NCBI RefSeq assembly: GCF_003970915.1 | Contig: NZ_RXOF01000010.1 | Location: forward strand, 1 to 64,000 | Direction: 5' to 3' | Origin: Hymenobacter gummosus | Lineage (GTDB): Bacteria; Bacteroidota; Bacteroidia; Cytophagales; Hymenobacteraceae | DNA: 64,000 nt | In this document: piece by piece, positions 8,566 through 16,237 of the stretch | How positions within the stretch are numbered: the stretch's first letter is position 1 | Layout: every line of letters begins with the position of its first letter | Program-made: the position numbers and the translations under genes | Notes under the pieces: generated by a model | What the model was told of the DNA's origin: nothing | The model's database searches: none | What the model saw: only the letters and a program-made list of their open reading frames with translations

Positions 8566-9597
8566 CTACAGCAGTTCCACGCCGGTACCCGCCAGCTCGG
8601 CGCGCACCGCTTCGGGCCAGATGCTCACCTGCACCTCGCCGATGTGCGCCTTGCGCAGCATGAACATGGTCACGCGCGACTGGCCGATGCCCCCGCCGAT
8701 GCTTTCGGTCAGGCCGCCGTCGAGCAGCAGCTTATGGAAGGCCAGCCCGGCGCGCTCGGGGCAGCCGCGCACCGCCAGCTGCTTCTGCAGGGCCGTCTTA
8801 TCGACGCGGATGCCCATCGACGACACCTCGAAGGCCGCCTGCAGGCCGGGGTGCCAGAGCACGATGTCGCCGTTGAGCCCGTAGCGGCCGGTTTCGGTTT
8901 CGGTGCTCCAGTCGTCGTAGTCGGGGGCGCGGCCGTCGTGAATCTGGCCGTGGCTCAGCTCCCCGCCGATGCCGATGATAAACACCGCGCCGTACTCGCG
9001 GGCGGCCTCCGTCTCGCGCTCTTTCACCGTCAGCCCGGGGTAGCGCTGCAGCAGCTCCTCGGCGTGGATGAAGGTAATCTGCTCGGGCAGGATGGGCTGG
9101 ATGTCACCGTACTCCTCGGCCACGCGCAGCTCGGTGGTGCGCAGGGCCTCGTAGATTTTGCTCACCGTTTCTTGCAGGAACGGAATGGTGCGCTGCTCGG
9201 GCAGGATGTGCTTTTCCCAGTCCCACTGGTCCACGTAGATGCTGTGGATGGGCGAGTAATCCTCGTCGGGGCGCAGGGCGCGCATGTCGGTGAGGATGCC
9301 GCGGCCGGCCGGGATGCCCAGCTGCGTCAGGCGCAGGCGCTTCCACTTGGCCAGGGAATGCACCACCACGGCCTGTTGCTCACCGAGGGCCTTGATGGGA
9401 AACGACACGGGGCGCTCCACGCCGTTGAGGTCGTCGTTGATGCCGGTGCCGTCGAGCACGGCAATGGGCGACGAGACTTTGGTAAGCTGCAGCTGCCGGG
9501 CCAGCTCCTTGGCAAAGGTGTCCTTCACGAAGCTGATGGCTTCCTCGGTTTTGAGCAGCTCGGCGGGGCTCAGGACTTGGGCGGGGGTCGTTTCCAT
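8566..9597 (-). CDS. asnA: Aspartate-ammonia ligase (asparagine synthetase A)
   Basis: 343 residues, full length for the family. It makes L-asparagine from L-aspartate, ammonia and ATP in the cytoplasm. The family is a class II aminoacyl-tRNA-synthetase-like fold. Landmark segments match E. coli AsnA: VVHSLAKWKR, MRALRPDEDYSPIHS, YVDQWDWEKH, RAPDYDDWST, GLNGDIVLWHP, SSMGIRVD and the C-terminal GGGIGQSRVTM. The start METTPAQ is the only sensible one. It is monocistronic, with convergent neighbours on one side and a long leader on the other. The leader contains a perfect 11-bp-stem palindrome at 9675-9699. Confidence 0.96.
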   Translation of the reverse strand: METTPAQVLSPAELLKTEEAISFVKDTFAKELARQLQLTKVSSPIAVLDGTGINDDLNGVERPVSFPIKALGEQQAVVVHSLAKWKRLRLTQLGIPAGRGILTDMRALRPDEDYSPIHSIYVDQWDWEKHILPEQRTIPFLQETVSKIYEALRTTELRVAEEYGDIQPILPEQITFIHAEELLQRYPGLTVKERETEAAREYGAVFIIGIGGELSHGQIHDGRAPDYDDWSTETETGRYGLNGDIVLWHPGLQAAFEVSSMGIRVDKTALQKQLAVRGCPERAGLAFHKLLLDGGLTESIGGGIGQSRVTMFMLRKAHIGEVQVSIWPEAVRAELAGTGVELL

Positions 9598-9674
9598 GAC
9601 TAGAAGAAATTATGAGGTTTGAAAAGTGTTTGTCGGTTTTGGATTTTGCCCGGTATTGGCAAGGCTGCGCCCGG

Positions 9675-9699
9675 TCGAAAAAACCCGTGGTTTTTTCGA
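9675..9699. promoter_or_regulatory. Perfect palindrome in the asnA leader
   Basis: TCGAAAAAACC at 9675-9685, a 3-nt loop and GGTTTTTTCGA at 9689-9699 form a perfect 11-bp stem, 78 bases upstream of the asnA start. The run of T within one arm means either strand could act as an attenuator or operator. No known motif is recognised. Confidence 0.45.
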
Positions 9700-9732
9700 T
9701 TAGGGGAACCCGGAAATGCCAGCGTATGGGCG

Positions 9733-9762
9733 AAAAAAAAGCCTCCCGAAAACGGAAGGCTT
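9733..9762 (-). terminator. Intrinsic terminator of the small-RNA candidate
   Basis: On the minus strand AGCCTTCCG, a TTTT loop and CGGGAGGCT are followed directly by a run of eight T residues (A at 9733-9740 on the plus strand). This is a textbook rho-independent terminator. Confidence 0.8.
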
Positions 9763-9895
9763 ACAAAATCAAAGCTTGATTAGGAGTATGTCCATCAGAC
9801 CATAGCCTTCCACCGTCGGAACAAATTATTGTTCCGATTCTGGTTATTGAGGCTATTGTTGAACTGACGCATGAGGGTGCTACTGGGGCGTTGTG
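9733..9895 (-). ncRNA. Candidate structured small RNA
   Basis: A free-standing transcription unit on the minus strand. A good promoter at 9900-9930 and an intrinsic terminator at 9733-9762 bracket about 160 bases with no convincing protein. Internal structure includes a perfect 9-bp hairpin (TCGGAACAA/TTGTTCCGA, 9816-9837). An outer helix pairs 9803-9813 (TAGCCTTCCAC) with 9893-9902 (GTGGAGGCTA), with one bulge. The 60-codon frame through it has no family resemblance. The size and long-range stem recall 6S-type RNAs, but I cannot confirm any family. Confidence 0.55.
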
Positions 9896-9899
9896 GAGG

Positions 9900-9930
9900 C
9901 TAAAATAGAAACCGTTTTTTAAGTCGCAAA
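9900..9930 (-). promoter_or_regulatory. Bacteroidota promoter of the small-RNA candidate
   Basis: On the minus strand TTTG (9930-9927), exactly 19 nt, then TATTTTAG (9907-9900) match TTTG-N19-TAnnTTTG with one mismatch. The expected start is about 9893-9896. Confidence 0.65.
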
Positions 9931-10010
9931 AAATTCCGCACAAATAATTTTTCCGCGACTGGCTTTGCCTCGTGTACGCGCGGGGCTTGTGGTCGGTTGC
10001 CCCCTTAACG

Positions 10011-10048
10011 GCACCGGCCGCCCCAGCAGTAGCTGAAGCGGCCGGTGC
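10011..10048. terminator. GC-rich hairpin
   Basis: GCACCGGCCGC at 10011-10021 pairs perfectly with GCGGCCGGTGC at 10038-10048 around a 16-nt loop. It could be a terminator without a U-run or part of the adjacent repeat; its role is not determined. Confidence 0.4.
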
Positions 10049-10060
10049 TGGCGTCCGCGT

Positions 10061-10191
10061 CGTAGCGCGAACCGAAGGTCGACGAGGTCAAGCTCTACTT
10101 CGCGTGCTCAGAACAATTCGTTAAACAAACGCCATTGCGTATCTGCCGAAGACAACCGCCTAGAACACGCGAAGTACAACTTCGCGCTACG
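10061..10191. repeat. Nested inverted repeat, REP-like
   Basis: The outer arms CGTAGCGCGAA (10061-10071) and TTCGCGCTACG (10181-10191) enclose inner arms TACTTCGCGTG (10096-10106) and CACGCGAAGTA (10166-10176). The TAGCGCG core resembles the elements at 49521 and 52815. It ends 16 bases beyond the dismutase stop codon. Confidence 0.7.
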
Positions 10192-10207
10192 GCGCAAACA
10201 ACGCGGT

Positions 10208-10957
10208 TTAACCTTTCAGCGCAGCGTCGTAGCGTTTGCCGGCTTCCGACCAGTTCACCACGTTCCAGAACGACTTGATGTAGTCGGGACGCTTGTTCTG
10301 GTATTTGAGGTAGTAGGCGTGCTCCCACACGTCGAGGCCCAGCAGCGGCGTGCCGCGCTGAATGCCGGGGAGGTCCATCAGCGGATTGTCCTGGTTGGGG
10401 GTGCTGGTCACGGCCAGCTTGCCGGCCTTGGCGTCGTGAATCAGCCAGGCCCAGCCCGAGCCGAAGCGGCCGGTGGCGGCTTTGGTAAATTCCTCGGTGA
10501 ACTTGTCGAAGGAGCCGAAGTCGCGGGTAATGGCCGCGGCCAGGGCGCCGGTGGGCTGCCCGCCGCCCTTGGGGGCCATCAGCTGCCAGAAAAAGGAGTG
10601 GTTCCAGTGCCCGCCGGCGTTGTTGCGGATGGCATCGGGCTGCTTGCTGGCCGAGGCCAGCAGCTGGGCCAGGCTCATTTTCTCCTCTGGCTTGCCCGTC
10701 ACGGCCTCGTTCAGCTTCGAGACGTAGGTTTTGTGGTGAGCATCGTGGTGGATTTCCATGGTGCGCGCGTCGATGTGCGGCTCCAGGGCGTTGTTGGGGT
10801 AAGGCAGCGCGGGCAGGGTGAAGGGGCCGTCGGCCAGGGGCGTGGCGCGGGCCTCGCGCAGCAGGCGCTCCTCGTGGGCGGCGGCCAGCACGCTCGGGCT
10901 GATAACGGCGCCCACGACGGCCAGCAGGCCATTCTTCAGAAAATCTCGCTTCAGCAT
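10208..10957 (-). CDS. Exported Fe/Mn superoxide dismutase
   Basis: 249 residues. It converts superoxide to oxygen and hydrogen peroxide. Metal-ligand motifs are all present: [13 protein letters not shown] (first His), [10 protein letters not shown] (His of WNH) and [14 protein letters not shown] (Asp and His). I chose the ATG at 10957 because it opens a 27-residue leader, [16 protein letters not shown]...VLAAA, with KR-x-FLK. This resembles a Tat signal with Lys replacing the first Arg, followed by a hydrophobic core and an Ala-rich cleavage site. A periplasmic location is therefore likely, unlike the usual cytoplasmic enzyme. Longer frames upstream run into the next gene and are not real. 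Whether it uses Fe or Mn cannot be told from sequence alone. Confidence 0.93.
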   Translation of the reverse strand: MLKRDFLKNGLLAVVGAVISPSVLAAAHEERLLREARATPLADGPFTLPALPYPNNALEPHIDARTMEIHHDAHHKTYVSKLNEAVTGKPEEKMSLAQLLASASKQPDAIRNNAGGHWNHSFFWQLMAPKGGGQPTGALAAAITRDFGSFDKFTEEFTKAATGRFGSGWAWLIHDAKAGKLAVTSTPNQDNPLMDLPGIQRGTPLLGLDVWEHAYYLKYQNKRPDYIKSFWNVVNWSEAGKRYDAALKG

Positions 10958-11036
10958 AGCGGTGAGGTGGTGAGAGGGTAAAACGCGGGGAGTGCGGCAG
11001 CGGGCAAGTACGCCAGAAAACCCAAAACCGCGGCGC

Positions 11037-11786
11037 TCAGGCCTGCGGCGCCGGGGCGTCGTCTTCCTGTTCGGGCGGGGTGTGGCCCAGGTCGAGCACC
11101 ACGTCGCGCACGGCGGGGTCGAGGTAGTCGGGCAGCTTGGAGGGATCGAGCAGGCGCAAGAGGCGCAGGTACTTGGCCCGGCCTTCTTCCAGCATGTGCG
11201 GCGGCACCTCGAACACGAACAAATGGTGCGGGGGCTGCTTCTGCACCCCGACGAGGATAAACCGGTCGGCATGCAGCGCGTCGAGGTAAAAAGCGGCCTG
11301 CCGGTCGTAGTCGTAGCCCGAGCACTGGGCCACGAAGTGCTGGTAGTCGCGGGCCAGGGTGGTCTTGAAGTCGATGATGGTGTAGGGCTGCCCGGGCACG
11401 TCGACCACCAGATCCGCGCGCAGCTTGCACATGGTATTGGTGATGGGTTCGGTGAAGATGCAGCTGGGCTCGGCCACGCCCTGGTCGAGCATTTCGCGCA
11501 AATCGTCGCGCAGGCGCACACCTTCCACCAGCCACCACACCAGCGTATCGTTCACGGCCGGGTAGGCGGGCACGTACTGCTCGGGCTCGAGCAGGGCCGT
11601 GTGAAAGGCCGTGCCGAAGCTCAGGGCCGAAGAGCCGCTGGATTCGCGCCGGGGCCGGCCGTTCAGCGCGTCGCGCAGGCGCGAGAGGTCCGAGTTGGCA
11701 ATGGCCGGCAGGGCGCGGTAGTCGTCGTAGGAAAGGCGCAGCAGATCGGGGCGGCGCCAGGGAGCAGGCGGAGAAGTGTCGGGCAT
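11037..11786 (-). CDS. PD-(D/E)XK nuclease-like protein (RecE/DUF3799-type)
   Basis: 249 residues from the ATG at 11786 ([12 protein letters not shown]); a longer reading to 11885 would run 99 bases further with low-complexity sequence. The segment [13 protein letters not shown] and the pair LRADLVVD...YTIIDFKTT give the Asp and DxK elements of the PD-(D/E)XK nuclease fold. A conserved [17 protein letters not shown] helix follows. This is the layout of RecE/exonuclease VIII C-terminal domains and DUF3799 proteins, often phage-related. Here it stands alone in a chromosomal setting without a RecT partner. It diverges from the dNMP-kinase-like gene at 11927. Nuclease activity is probable, but the biological role is unknown. 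Confidence 0.7.
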   Translation of the reverse strand: MPDTSPPAPWRRPDLLRLSYDDYRALPAIANSDLSRLRDALNGRPRRESSGSSALSFGTAFHTALLEPEQYVPAYPAVNDTLVWWLVEGVRLRDDLREMLDQGVAEPSCIFTEPITNTMCKLRADLVVDVPGQPYTIIDFKTTLARDYQHFVAQCSGYDYDRQAAFYLDALHADRFILVGVQKQPPHHLFVFEVPPHMLEEGRAKYLRLLRLLDPSKLPDYLDPAVRDVVLDLGHTPPEQEDDAPAPQA

Positions 11787-11926
11787 AGCGTACCGCAATG
11801 TAGTACGGCGGGGCTGCCCGGGTGGTTGGGCCCGGCGGGCAGTTGCGGACAAAGCCGCAACTTTGCGGCCCGGTTTGCCGAACACCGGCGGGCCGCCCGC
11901 GGCGGGCGCCCACGTTTAATTGCACT

Positions 11927-12472
11927 ATGATTCAGCTGATAGGACTGGCGGGAAAGCGGGGAAGCGGGAAAGACACGGTAGCCCACCTGGTGCGGGAGCT
12001 GCAGCCCGGGCGCGGCTGGCAGATTCGCTCCTTCGGCGACGCCATCAAGGGCGTGTGCGCGGTGCTGGCGGGCGAAACCACGGCTCCCTACTACACCCAG
12101 CCGGGCAAGGCCGAGCTGGTGCCCACCTACGGCCTCACCCGCGGCGAGCTGCTGCAGCAGGTGGGCGCCGCCCTGCGCGCCTGGCGGGGCCCGGTGTGGA
12201 TTGAGGCCCTGCTGGCCAATCTGCCCGCCGAGGCGCCCGTCATCGTGGCCGACCTACGCTTCCCCGACGAGGCCGAGGCCCTGCGCGCCCGCGGCGGCGT
12301 GGTGTGGCGCCTGGAGGGCGACCCGCTCGGGCAGCGCGGCGACGGCACCCGCGACGACAACCACCCCTCCGAAACCGCCCTCGACGACTACCCGCACTAC
12401 GCCGCCGTGCTGCGCAATGAGGGCTCGGTGGCCGCGCTGCGGGCGCAGGTGCAGCGGCTGCTGCAGGCCTGA
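11927..12472 (+). CDS. P-loop deoxynucleoside monophosphate kinase-like protein
   Basis: 181 residues from the ATG at 11927. The P-loop GLAGKRGSGKDT (about residues 6-17) starts the protein, as in phage T4 gp1-type dNMP kinases. Later motifs include WIEALLANL, VIVADLRFPDEAEALRARGG and DDNHPSETALDDYP, typical of that family. It would phosphorylate a deoxynucleoside monophosphate with ATP in the cytoplasm. The family is often phage-borne and sits beside another phage-like gene (the RecE-type nuclease) on the opposite strand, so both may come from an old prophage. No other phage gene is near. Substrate specificity is not visible. Confidence 0.7.
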   Translation: MIQLIGLAGKRGSGKDTVAHLVRELQPGRGWQIRSFGDAIKGVCAVLAGETTAPYYTQPGKAELVPTYGLTRGELLQQVGAALRAWRGPVWIEALLANLPAEAPVIVADLRFPDEAEALRARGGVVWRLEGDPLGQRGDGTRDDNHPSETALDDYPHYAAVLRNEGSVAALRAQVQRLLQA

Positions 12473-12480
12473 AAGGATTC

Positions 12481-12521
12481 GCCGGGCGGCCTGCCCCGCG
12501 AAGGAGAGCAAACCGCCCGGC
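12481..12521. terminator. Hairpin between convergent reading frames
   Basis: GCCGGGCGG (12481-12489) pairs perfectly with CCGCCCGGC (12513-12521) over a 23-nt loop, 8 bases after the kinase stop. It could end the kinase transcript and the small frame at 12528-12635. No U-run. Confidence 0.5.
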
Positions 12522-12527
12522 GCATTG

Positions 12528-12635
12528 TCAACGGGGCTGAATGTGCGGGGGAACTAGCACGACCGGCGGCGCGGTCAGAATCAGGGCCAGCGCCAGCAAC
12601 GGCAGTGGCACGGGGGCATTTGGCGGGAAATACAT
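12528..12635 (-). CDS. Possible 35-residue hydrophobic peptide
   Basis: An ATG at 12635 opens a 35-codon frame, MYFPPNAPVPLPLLALALIL..., with one strongly hydrophobic stretch (about residues 10-28) and a Pro-rich, basic C-terminus ending IQPR. It would span the membrane once. It is flanked by a hairpin at its 3' end and lies divergent from the promoter at 12708. No homologue is recognised. A chance frame in GC-rich DNA cannot be excluded. Confidence 0.25.
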   Translation of the reverse strand: MYFPPNAPVPLPLLALALILTAPPVVLVPPHIQPR

Positions 12636-12707
12636 GGCGGAAGTGGATTAGGTAACACGAGCAATGCGGCTTTTACTTATACGACACTGATTTTCAAACG
12701 GTCGAGA

Positions 12708-12739
12708 TTGGCACCACCCATCTAAATCCCGTACCTTGC
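12708..12739 (+). promoter_or_regulatory. Promoter of the 89-residue protein gene
   Basis: TTGG (12708-12711), a 20-nt spacer and TACCTTGC (12732-12739) resemble the Bacteroidota promoter. The first ATG, at 12788, is about 40 bases beyond the predicted start. The rest of 12473-12787 holds the hairpin and small frame above. Confidence 0.55.
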
Positions 12740-12787
12740 CGACGGTACTCCGGTACCAAGCCGCTCCTTCTTCCACACCTACTGCCC

Positions 12788-13057
12788 ATGCTGACCCCTT
12801 ACAACCTACGGTCCACCGTAGGCCTGTACCACTACACCCGGTGGGTACAGAACTGCGTGGAGATACTGCGCCCGCACCTCGCGCCGCAGGCCCTCACGCC
12901 CGACACCCTGCTGCAGCTCTGCGAGTGTATCTGCACGGCCCGCAGCCAATCGGCCGCCCTGGCCCACGCCGTCGACGAAGACGATTTGACCACGGCGCGG
13001 GAGTATTTCCGCACCATCGCGCAGCAGGAGCTGCGCACCGTGCCGCCCAGCGCCTGA
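12788..13057 (+). CDS. Small conserved-looking hypothetical protein
   Basis: 89 residues, no signal peptide or membrane segment. The sequence is helical in character, with two cysteines close together (QLCECICTARSQ) and an acidic stretch (VDEDDLTTAREYFRTIAQQEL). A good promoter upstream and a strong terminator at 13082-13125 show that it is a real, single-gene transcript. I do not recognise the family and assign no function. Confidence 0.6.
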   Translation: MLTPYNLRSTVGLYHYTRWVQNCVEILRPHLAPQALTPDTLLQLCECICTARSQSAALAHAVDEDDLTTAREYFRTIAQQELRTVPPSA

Positions 13058-13081
13058 GCGGCCCACGTCCGGCTGATTTCC

Positions 13082-13125
13082 CGGCCCCGTCTTCCCCCGC
13101 TTGTCGGGGAGGGCGGGGCCGTTTT
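13082..13125 (+). terminator. Strong intrinsic terminator
   Basis: A 16-bp stem including G-U pairs (13082-13097 with 13106-13121) has an 8-nt loop and is followed by TTTT. It lies 25 bases after the 89-residue gene and 10 bases before the end of the convergent barrel gene. Confidence 0.8.
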
Positions 13126-13134
13126 GCGGCCGGC

Positions 13135-16008
13135 CTACTTGCCGAAGCTGCGCAGGTTGTAGACGAAGCTGAGCATGAAGTAGCGCCGGAGCACCCGGCT
13201 GCGCACGTCTTCCAGGTACGTGTCGGTGACGTTGCGCACCACGCTGCGGTTCTGGCCCAGCAAATCGAAGGCCTGCAGGCGCAGCTCGCCCTGCTTGTTG
13301 CGCAGCAGCTGGCGCGTAAGCGTCAGGTTCCACAGGGCCACGGCCTGGTTGAAGCCGGCCGAGCGGCCGGCGTAGCGCGTCAGCCAGAGGTCGGAGCTGA
13401 TGGTCCAGCGGCCGGGCAGCTGGTAGAACGCGTCGGCTTCCAGGGTCTGCGTCCAGTAGGCGGTATTCTGCTGGGGCAGCAGGGAGTAGCGCGCGTCGAG
13501 GTAAGTCAGGTTCAGGTCGAGGCCGAACTCCAGCTTATCGTTGAAGGCCGTATTCACGCTCAAGCCCTGGCCCAGGCTCCAGTTGCGGGCTTGGTTCCAC
13601 TGCCCGTTCACCAGGCTGCGGCCCTGGGTGAAGGAGCCGTTGGTGCTCAGGTTCACATTGAGCTTGTGCCAGCCCAGGCGCTGGCCCAGCGACAAAAAGC
13701 CGTTCAGGGTGCGGTAGCCGTCCGCGTTGACGGGCCGGGTGTTCTGCACCCCGCGGGCGTCGAAGGTGGCGCTGGACACGATGCGGTTCTGCACCTGGGA
13801 GCCGCTGAGCAGGCCGAACACGCTGCGGTTGTTCTGGGCGTTGAACTGGTTGTAGCTGGCCGTGAGCTGGTGCTGGTACTCGGGGCGCAGCAGGGGGTTG
13901 CCCAGGCGCACGTAAAGCGGATTGGTGTTGTCGGCCACGGGCTGCAGCTGGGGGGCGGTGGGCGCCTGCAGGCGGGTGCGGTAGTTCAGGCGCAGGGTGC
14001 GGCCCCGCGGGCCGTTCCAGGTAAACAGGGCGTTGGGCAGCAGGGCCGGGTACTGGCGCGTCAGGCTGGTGTCGCGGCTCTGGTTGCGCACCCCCAGGCT
14101 AGCTTGCTGGGCGTCGAGGCCCAGGGCGTAGCTGTAGCGCAGGCGGCGCGTCTGCCAGGTGAGGCCGGCCCGGTGCGTGCGGAACGAGCTGCTGAACTCA
14201 TTGCTCAGCGACTCATTCACCAAATCGTAGCGGCCGGTGGCTGCATCATAATCGGTGACGAGGCGCTGGCCCCGGCTGCGCGAGTCGGAGGCTGTGTAGT
14301 GCAGCTCCAGCTTCTGCCGCAGGCTTAGCGGCTCTACGTAGCTCAGGTTCAGGGCCTGGGTGCGGGCGGGGTAGTCTTGGGCCAGGCGCTGGTTCAGCCG
14401 CGCCGTGGTGGGCGTGCCGTCGGAGGCGAAGAAGGTGTTGTCGGCCTGGTTCACGGCCGCGCCGTCCTGGTTGTTGACGACGGCGCTAAGGTTGGCCGAG
14501 AAGGTGCGCCCAACCTTGTTGAACTTGCGCATGAGCAGCAGGTTACCGTTGCCCCAGAGGTTGTCGGCCGGGGCGTCGTAGCGGCTCTGGCTTTGGTTGA
14601 GCAAGCGGCCGGCCAGGCTGGTTTGCTGGCTTACCTGGCGCCGCTGCTCGGTGCTTTGCCACCACAGCGCGGGCGTAAAACGCAGGGAGGTGAGCGAGTC
14701 GAGCCGGTAGTCGAGGCGCAGGTTCAGGCGCTGGCTCAGGGTGCGGGTCCGGGCCGCGGTGCTCTGGTCGGTGAGCAGGGCCGGGGCGTCTTCGCCGGGC
14801 GCGGCGGCGCGGCCGGCCACGCTTTCGCGGCGGCTGAGCTGCTCGGTGCGCACGGTGGTGCGCGAGGCCAGGTAGCTGGTAGCCACTTCGGCGCGCTTAC
14901 CCCAGGCGTCACGGTAGTTCAGCCCGCCGGCCAGGCTTTCGGTAATGCTGGTGGGCTGATTGTTCAGGCCGCCGGCCGAGCCGCCCCCGCCCCGGCCGTC
15001 CTGCGTCACCACCATCGGGCCGCCGCCGCTGCCGGGGCCCCCCACCCCGCCGAAGCCGCCGGGCAGCGCGCCGCCGGCGTTGGCCCCGGGGCCGCCGCTC
15101 AGGTCGCCGGCCGAGGGCGTGCCGTTGTCGGAGAAGCCGAGCTGGTTGACGTTGTTGGCCTGGCCCAGGGCCGAAAGCTGCCGGCCGTTGTTGAAGCGGT
15201 TCAGGCCCAGCTGGGCGCGGTAGCGGCCGCCCGAGGTGCCGGCGCCCAGGGCTTCGGTGCCAAACCAGCCCTTGCGCTTGTCGCGCCTGGTCACCAGGTT
15301 GATGGTTTTCTGCTGCTGCCCGTCGTCGATGCCCGAAAACTGGGCCTGTTCGCTCTGCTGGTTGAACAGCTGCACCTGGTCGATGATGCCGGCCGGCAGG
15401 TTGCGCGTGGCCACCTTGGGGTCGTCGCCGAAGAAGGGCTTGCCGTCGACCAGCACGCGGCTGACCGTCTGGCCCTGGGCGCGGATGGTGCCGTCGCGGT
15501 CGACCTGCACGCCGGGCAGCTTCTTGAGCAGCTGCTCCACCTGGGCGTTGGGCTGGGTGCGGAAGGCGCGGGCGCTAAAGGCCAGCGTATCGCCCTGCAC
15601 CGAGACGGGGGCGCGCTCCTGCTCCACCACCACCTCGCCCAGCGTCTGCGCCACGGCCCGCAGGCGCAGCGTGCCCAAGGTGGCCGAGGGCGCGGCGCCC
15701 GTCAGACTCACCGGCACCAGCCGGCTGCGGTAGCCCAGGAACGTGAGCAGCAGGAAGTAGCGGCCGGGCGCCACGCCGCGCAGGGTGAAGCGCCCCTCGC
15801 CATCGGTGATGGTGAAGCTCAAATACGACGAGTCGCGGGCCGTGAGCAAGGACACGGAGGCCTCGCGCAGCACCTTGCCGCTGAGGCTGTCGGCCACGGC
15901 ACCCTGAATCTGGCCGGCTGGGGTGGCAGCTTGGGGCCTGGCGGGTTGTTGGGCCCGGGCCATAGCCACGCCCAGGCTGCACAGGAGAAGGAGTAGAAGG
16001 TAGCGCAT
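13135..16008 (-). CDS. TonB-dependent-receptor-like outer-membrane beta-barrel protein
   Basis: 957 residues from the ATG at 16008, which starts a signal peptide (MRYLLLLLLCSLGVAMARA). A carboxypeptidase-regulatory-like domain follows (about 30-115, GAVADSLSGKVLREASVSLL). Then a plug-like region contains QVEQLLKKLPGVQVDRDGT and SRVLVDGKPFFGDDPK. The C-terminal two thirds is a 'beta-barrel family 3' type outer-membrane barrel ending FVYNLRSFGK. A Gly/Pro-rich loop of about 50 residues (about 294-346, rich in GGPG and GGG) is unusual. Such barrels commonly travel with GLPGLI proteins, as here (16238-17074, same strand). The transported or sensed substrate is unknown. It probably belongs to the regulon of the adjacent two-component system. 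Confidence 0.85.
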   Translation of the reverse strand: MRYLLLLLLCSLGVAMARAQQPARPQAATPAGQIQGAVADSLSGKVLREASVSLLTARDSSYLSFTITDGEGRFTLRGVAPGRYFLLLTFLGYRSRLVPVSLTGAAPSATLGTLRLRAVAQTLGEVVVEQERAPVSVQGDTLAFSARAFRTQPNAQVEQLLKKLPGVQVDRDGTIRAQGQTVSRVLVDGKPFFGDDPKVATRNLPAGIIDQVQLFNQQSEQAQFSGIDDGQQQKTINLVTRRDKRKGWFGTEALGAGTSGGRYRAQLGLNRFNNGRQLSALGQANNVNQLGFSDNGTPSAGDLSGGPGANAGGALPGGFGGVGGPGSGGGPMVVTQDGRGGGGSAGGLNNQPTSITESLAGGLNYRDAWGKRAEVATSYLASRTTVRTEQLSRRESVAGRAAAPGEDAPALLTDQSTAARTRTLSQRLNLRLDYRLDSLTSLRFTPALWWQSTEQRRQVSQQTSLAGRLLNQSQSRYDAPADNLWGNGNLLLMRKFNKVGRTFSANLSAVVNNQDGAAVNQADNTFFASDGTPTTARLNQRLAQDYPARTQALNLSYVEPLSLRQKLELHYTASDSRSRGQRLVTDYDAATGRYDLVNESLSNEFSSSFRTHRAGLTWQTRRLRYSYALGLDAQQASLGVRNQSRDTSLTRQYPALLPNALFTWNGPRGRTLRLNYRTRLQAPTAPQLQPVADNTNPLYVRLGNPLLRPEYQHQLTASYNQFNAQNNRSVFGLLSGSQVQNRIVSSATFDARGVQNTRPVNADGYRTLNGFLSLGQRLGWHKLNVNLSTNGSFTQGRSLVNGQWNQARNWSLGQGLSVNTAFNDKLEFGLDLNLTYLDARYSLLPQQNTAYWTQTLEADAFYQLPGRWTISSDLWLTRYAGRSAGFNQAVALWNLTLTRQLLRNKQGELRLQAFDLLGQNRSVVRNVTDTYLEDVRSRVLRRYFMLSFVYNLRSFGK

Positions 16009-16011
16009 GGG

Positions 16012-16050
16012 AACCTCACCCCCCGGCCACCTCTCCATGCGGAGAGGAGG
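16012..16050. repeat. Partial copy of the CCTCACCCCC/CTCTCC repeat family
   Basis: CCTCACCCCC followed by CCTCTCC...GGAGAGGAGG immediately upstream of the barrel start resembles one arm of the inverted repeat at 48615-48775. The second arm is missing here. Confidence 0.5.
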
Positions 16051-16175
16051 AGCCTGACGATGGCAGCGGGGAGGGTTGCGTCAGGAGTGAGCTGGTTTGG
16101 ACTAAGGATGGAGTGGCACTCCGGGGCCGTCAAGACGGTCAGCGGAGCCGGCGAAGCGGCCTGGGCCAAGCGGGT

Positions 16176-16231
16176 GGCCCGGGGCCGCGGTAGCCCCGGG
16201 CCGGGCCAGCGCCGGGCGTTGCCCGGCGCTG
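16176..16231 (-). terminator. Two consecutive GC hairpins after the GLPGLI gene
   Basis: CAGCGCCGGGC (16207-16217) pairs with GCCCGGCGCTG (16221-16231) around 3 nt. GGCCCGGGGC (16176-16185) pairs with GCCCCGGGCC (16193-16202). They begin 6 bases past the GLPGLI stop and lie between it and the barrel gene. They may terminate, attenuate or protect the mRNA end. Confidence 0.55.
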
Positions 16232-16237
16232 CTGCCG

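Noticed and set aside
9733-9895. Firm 6S RNA assignment
   Set aside because: Size and long-range pairing are suggestive, but no conserved 6S core could be verified by eye.
9761-9943. 60-codon minus-strand frame
   Set aside because: Its start lies upstream of the predicted transcript start and the frame ends inside the small-RNA terminator; no family resemblance.
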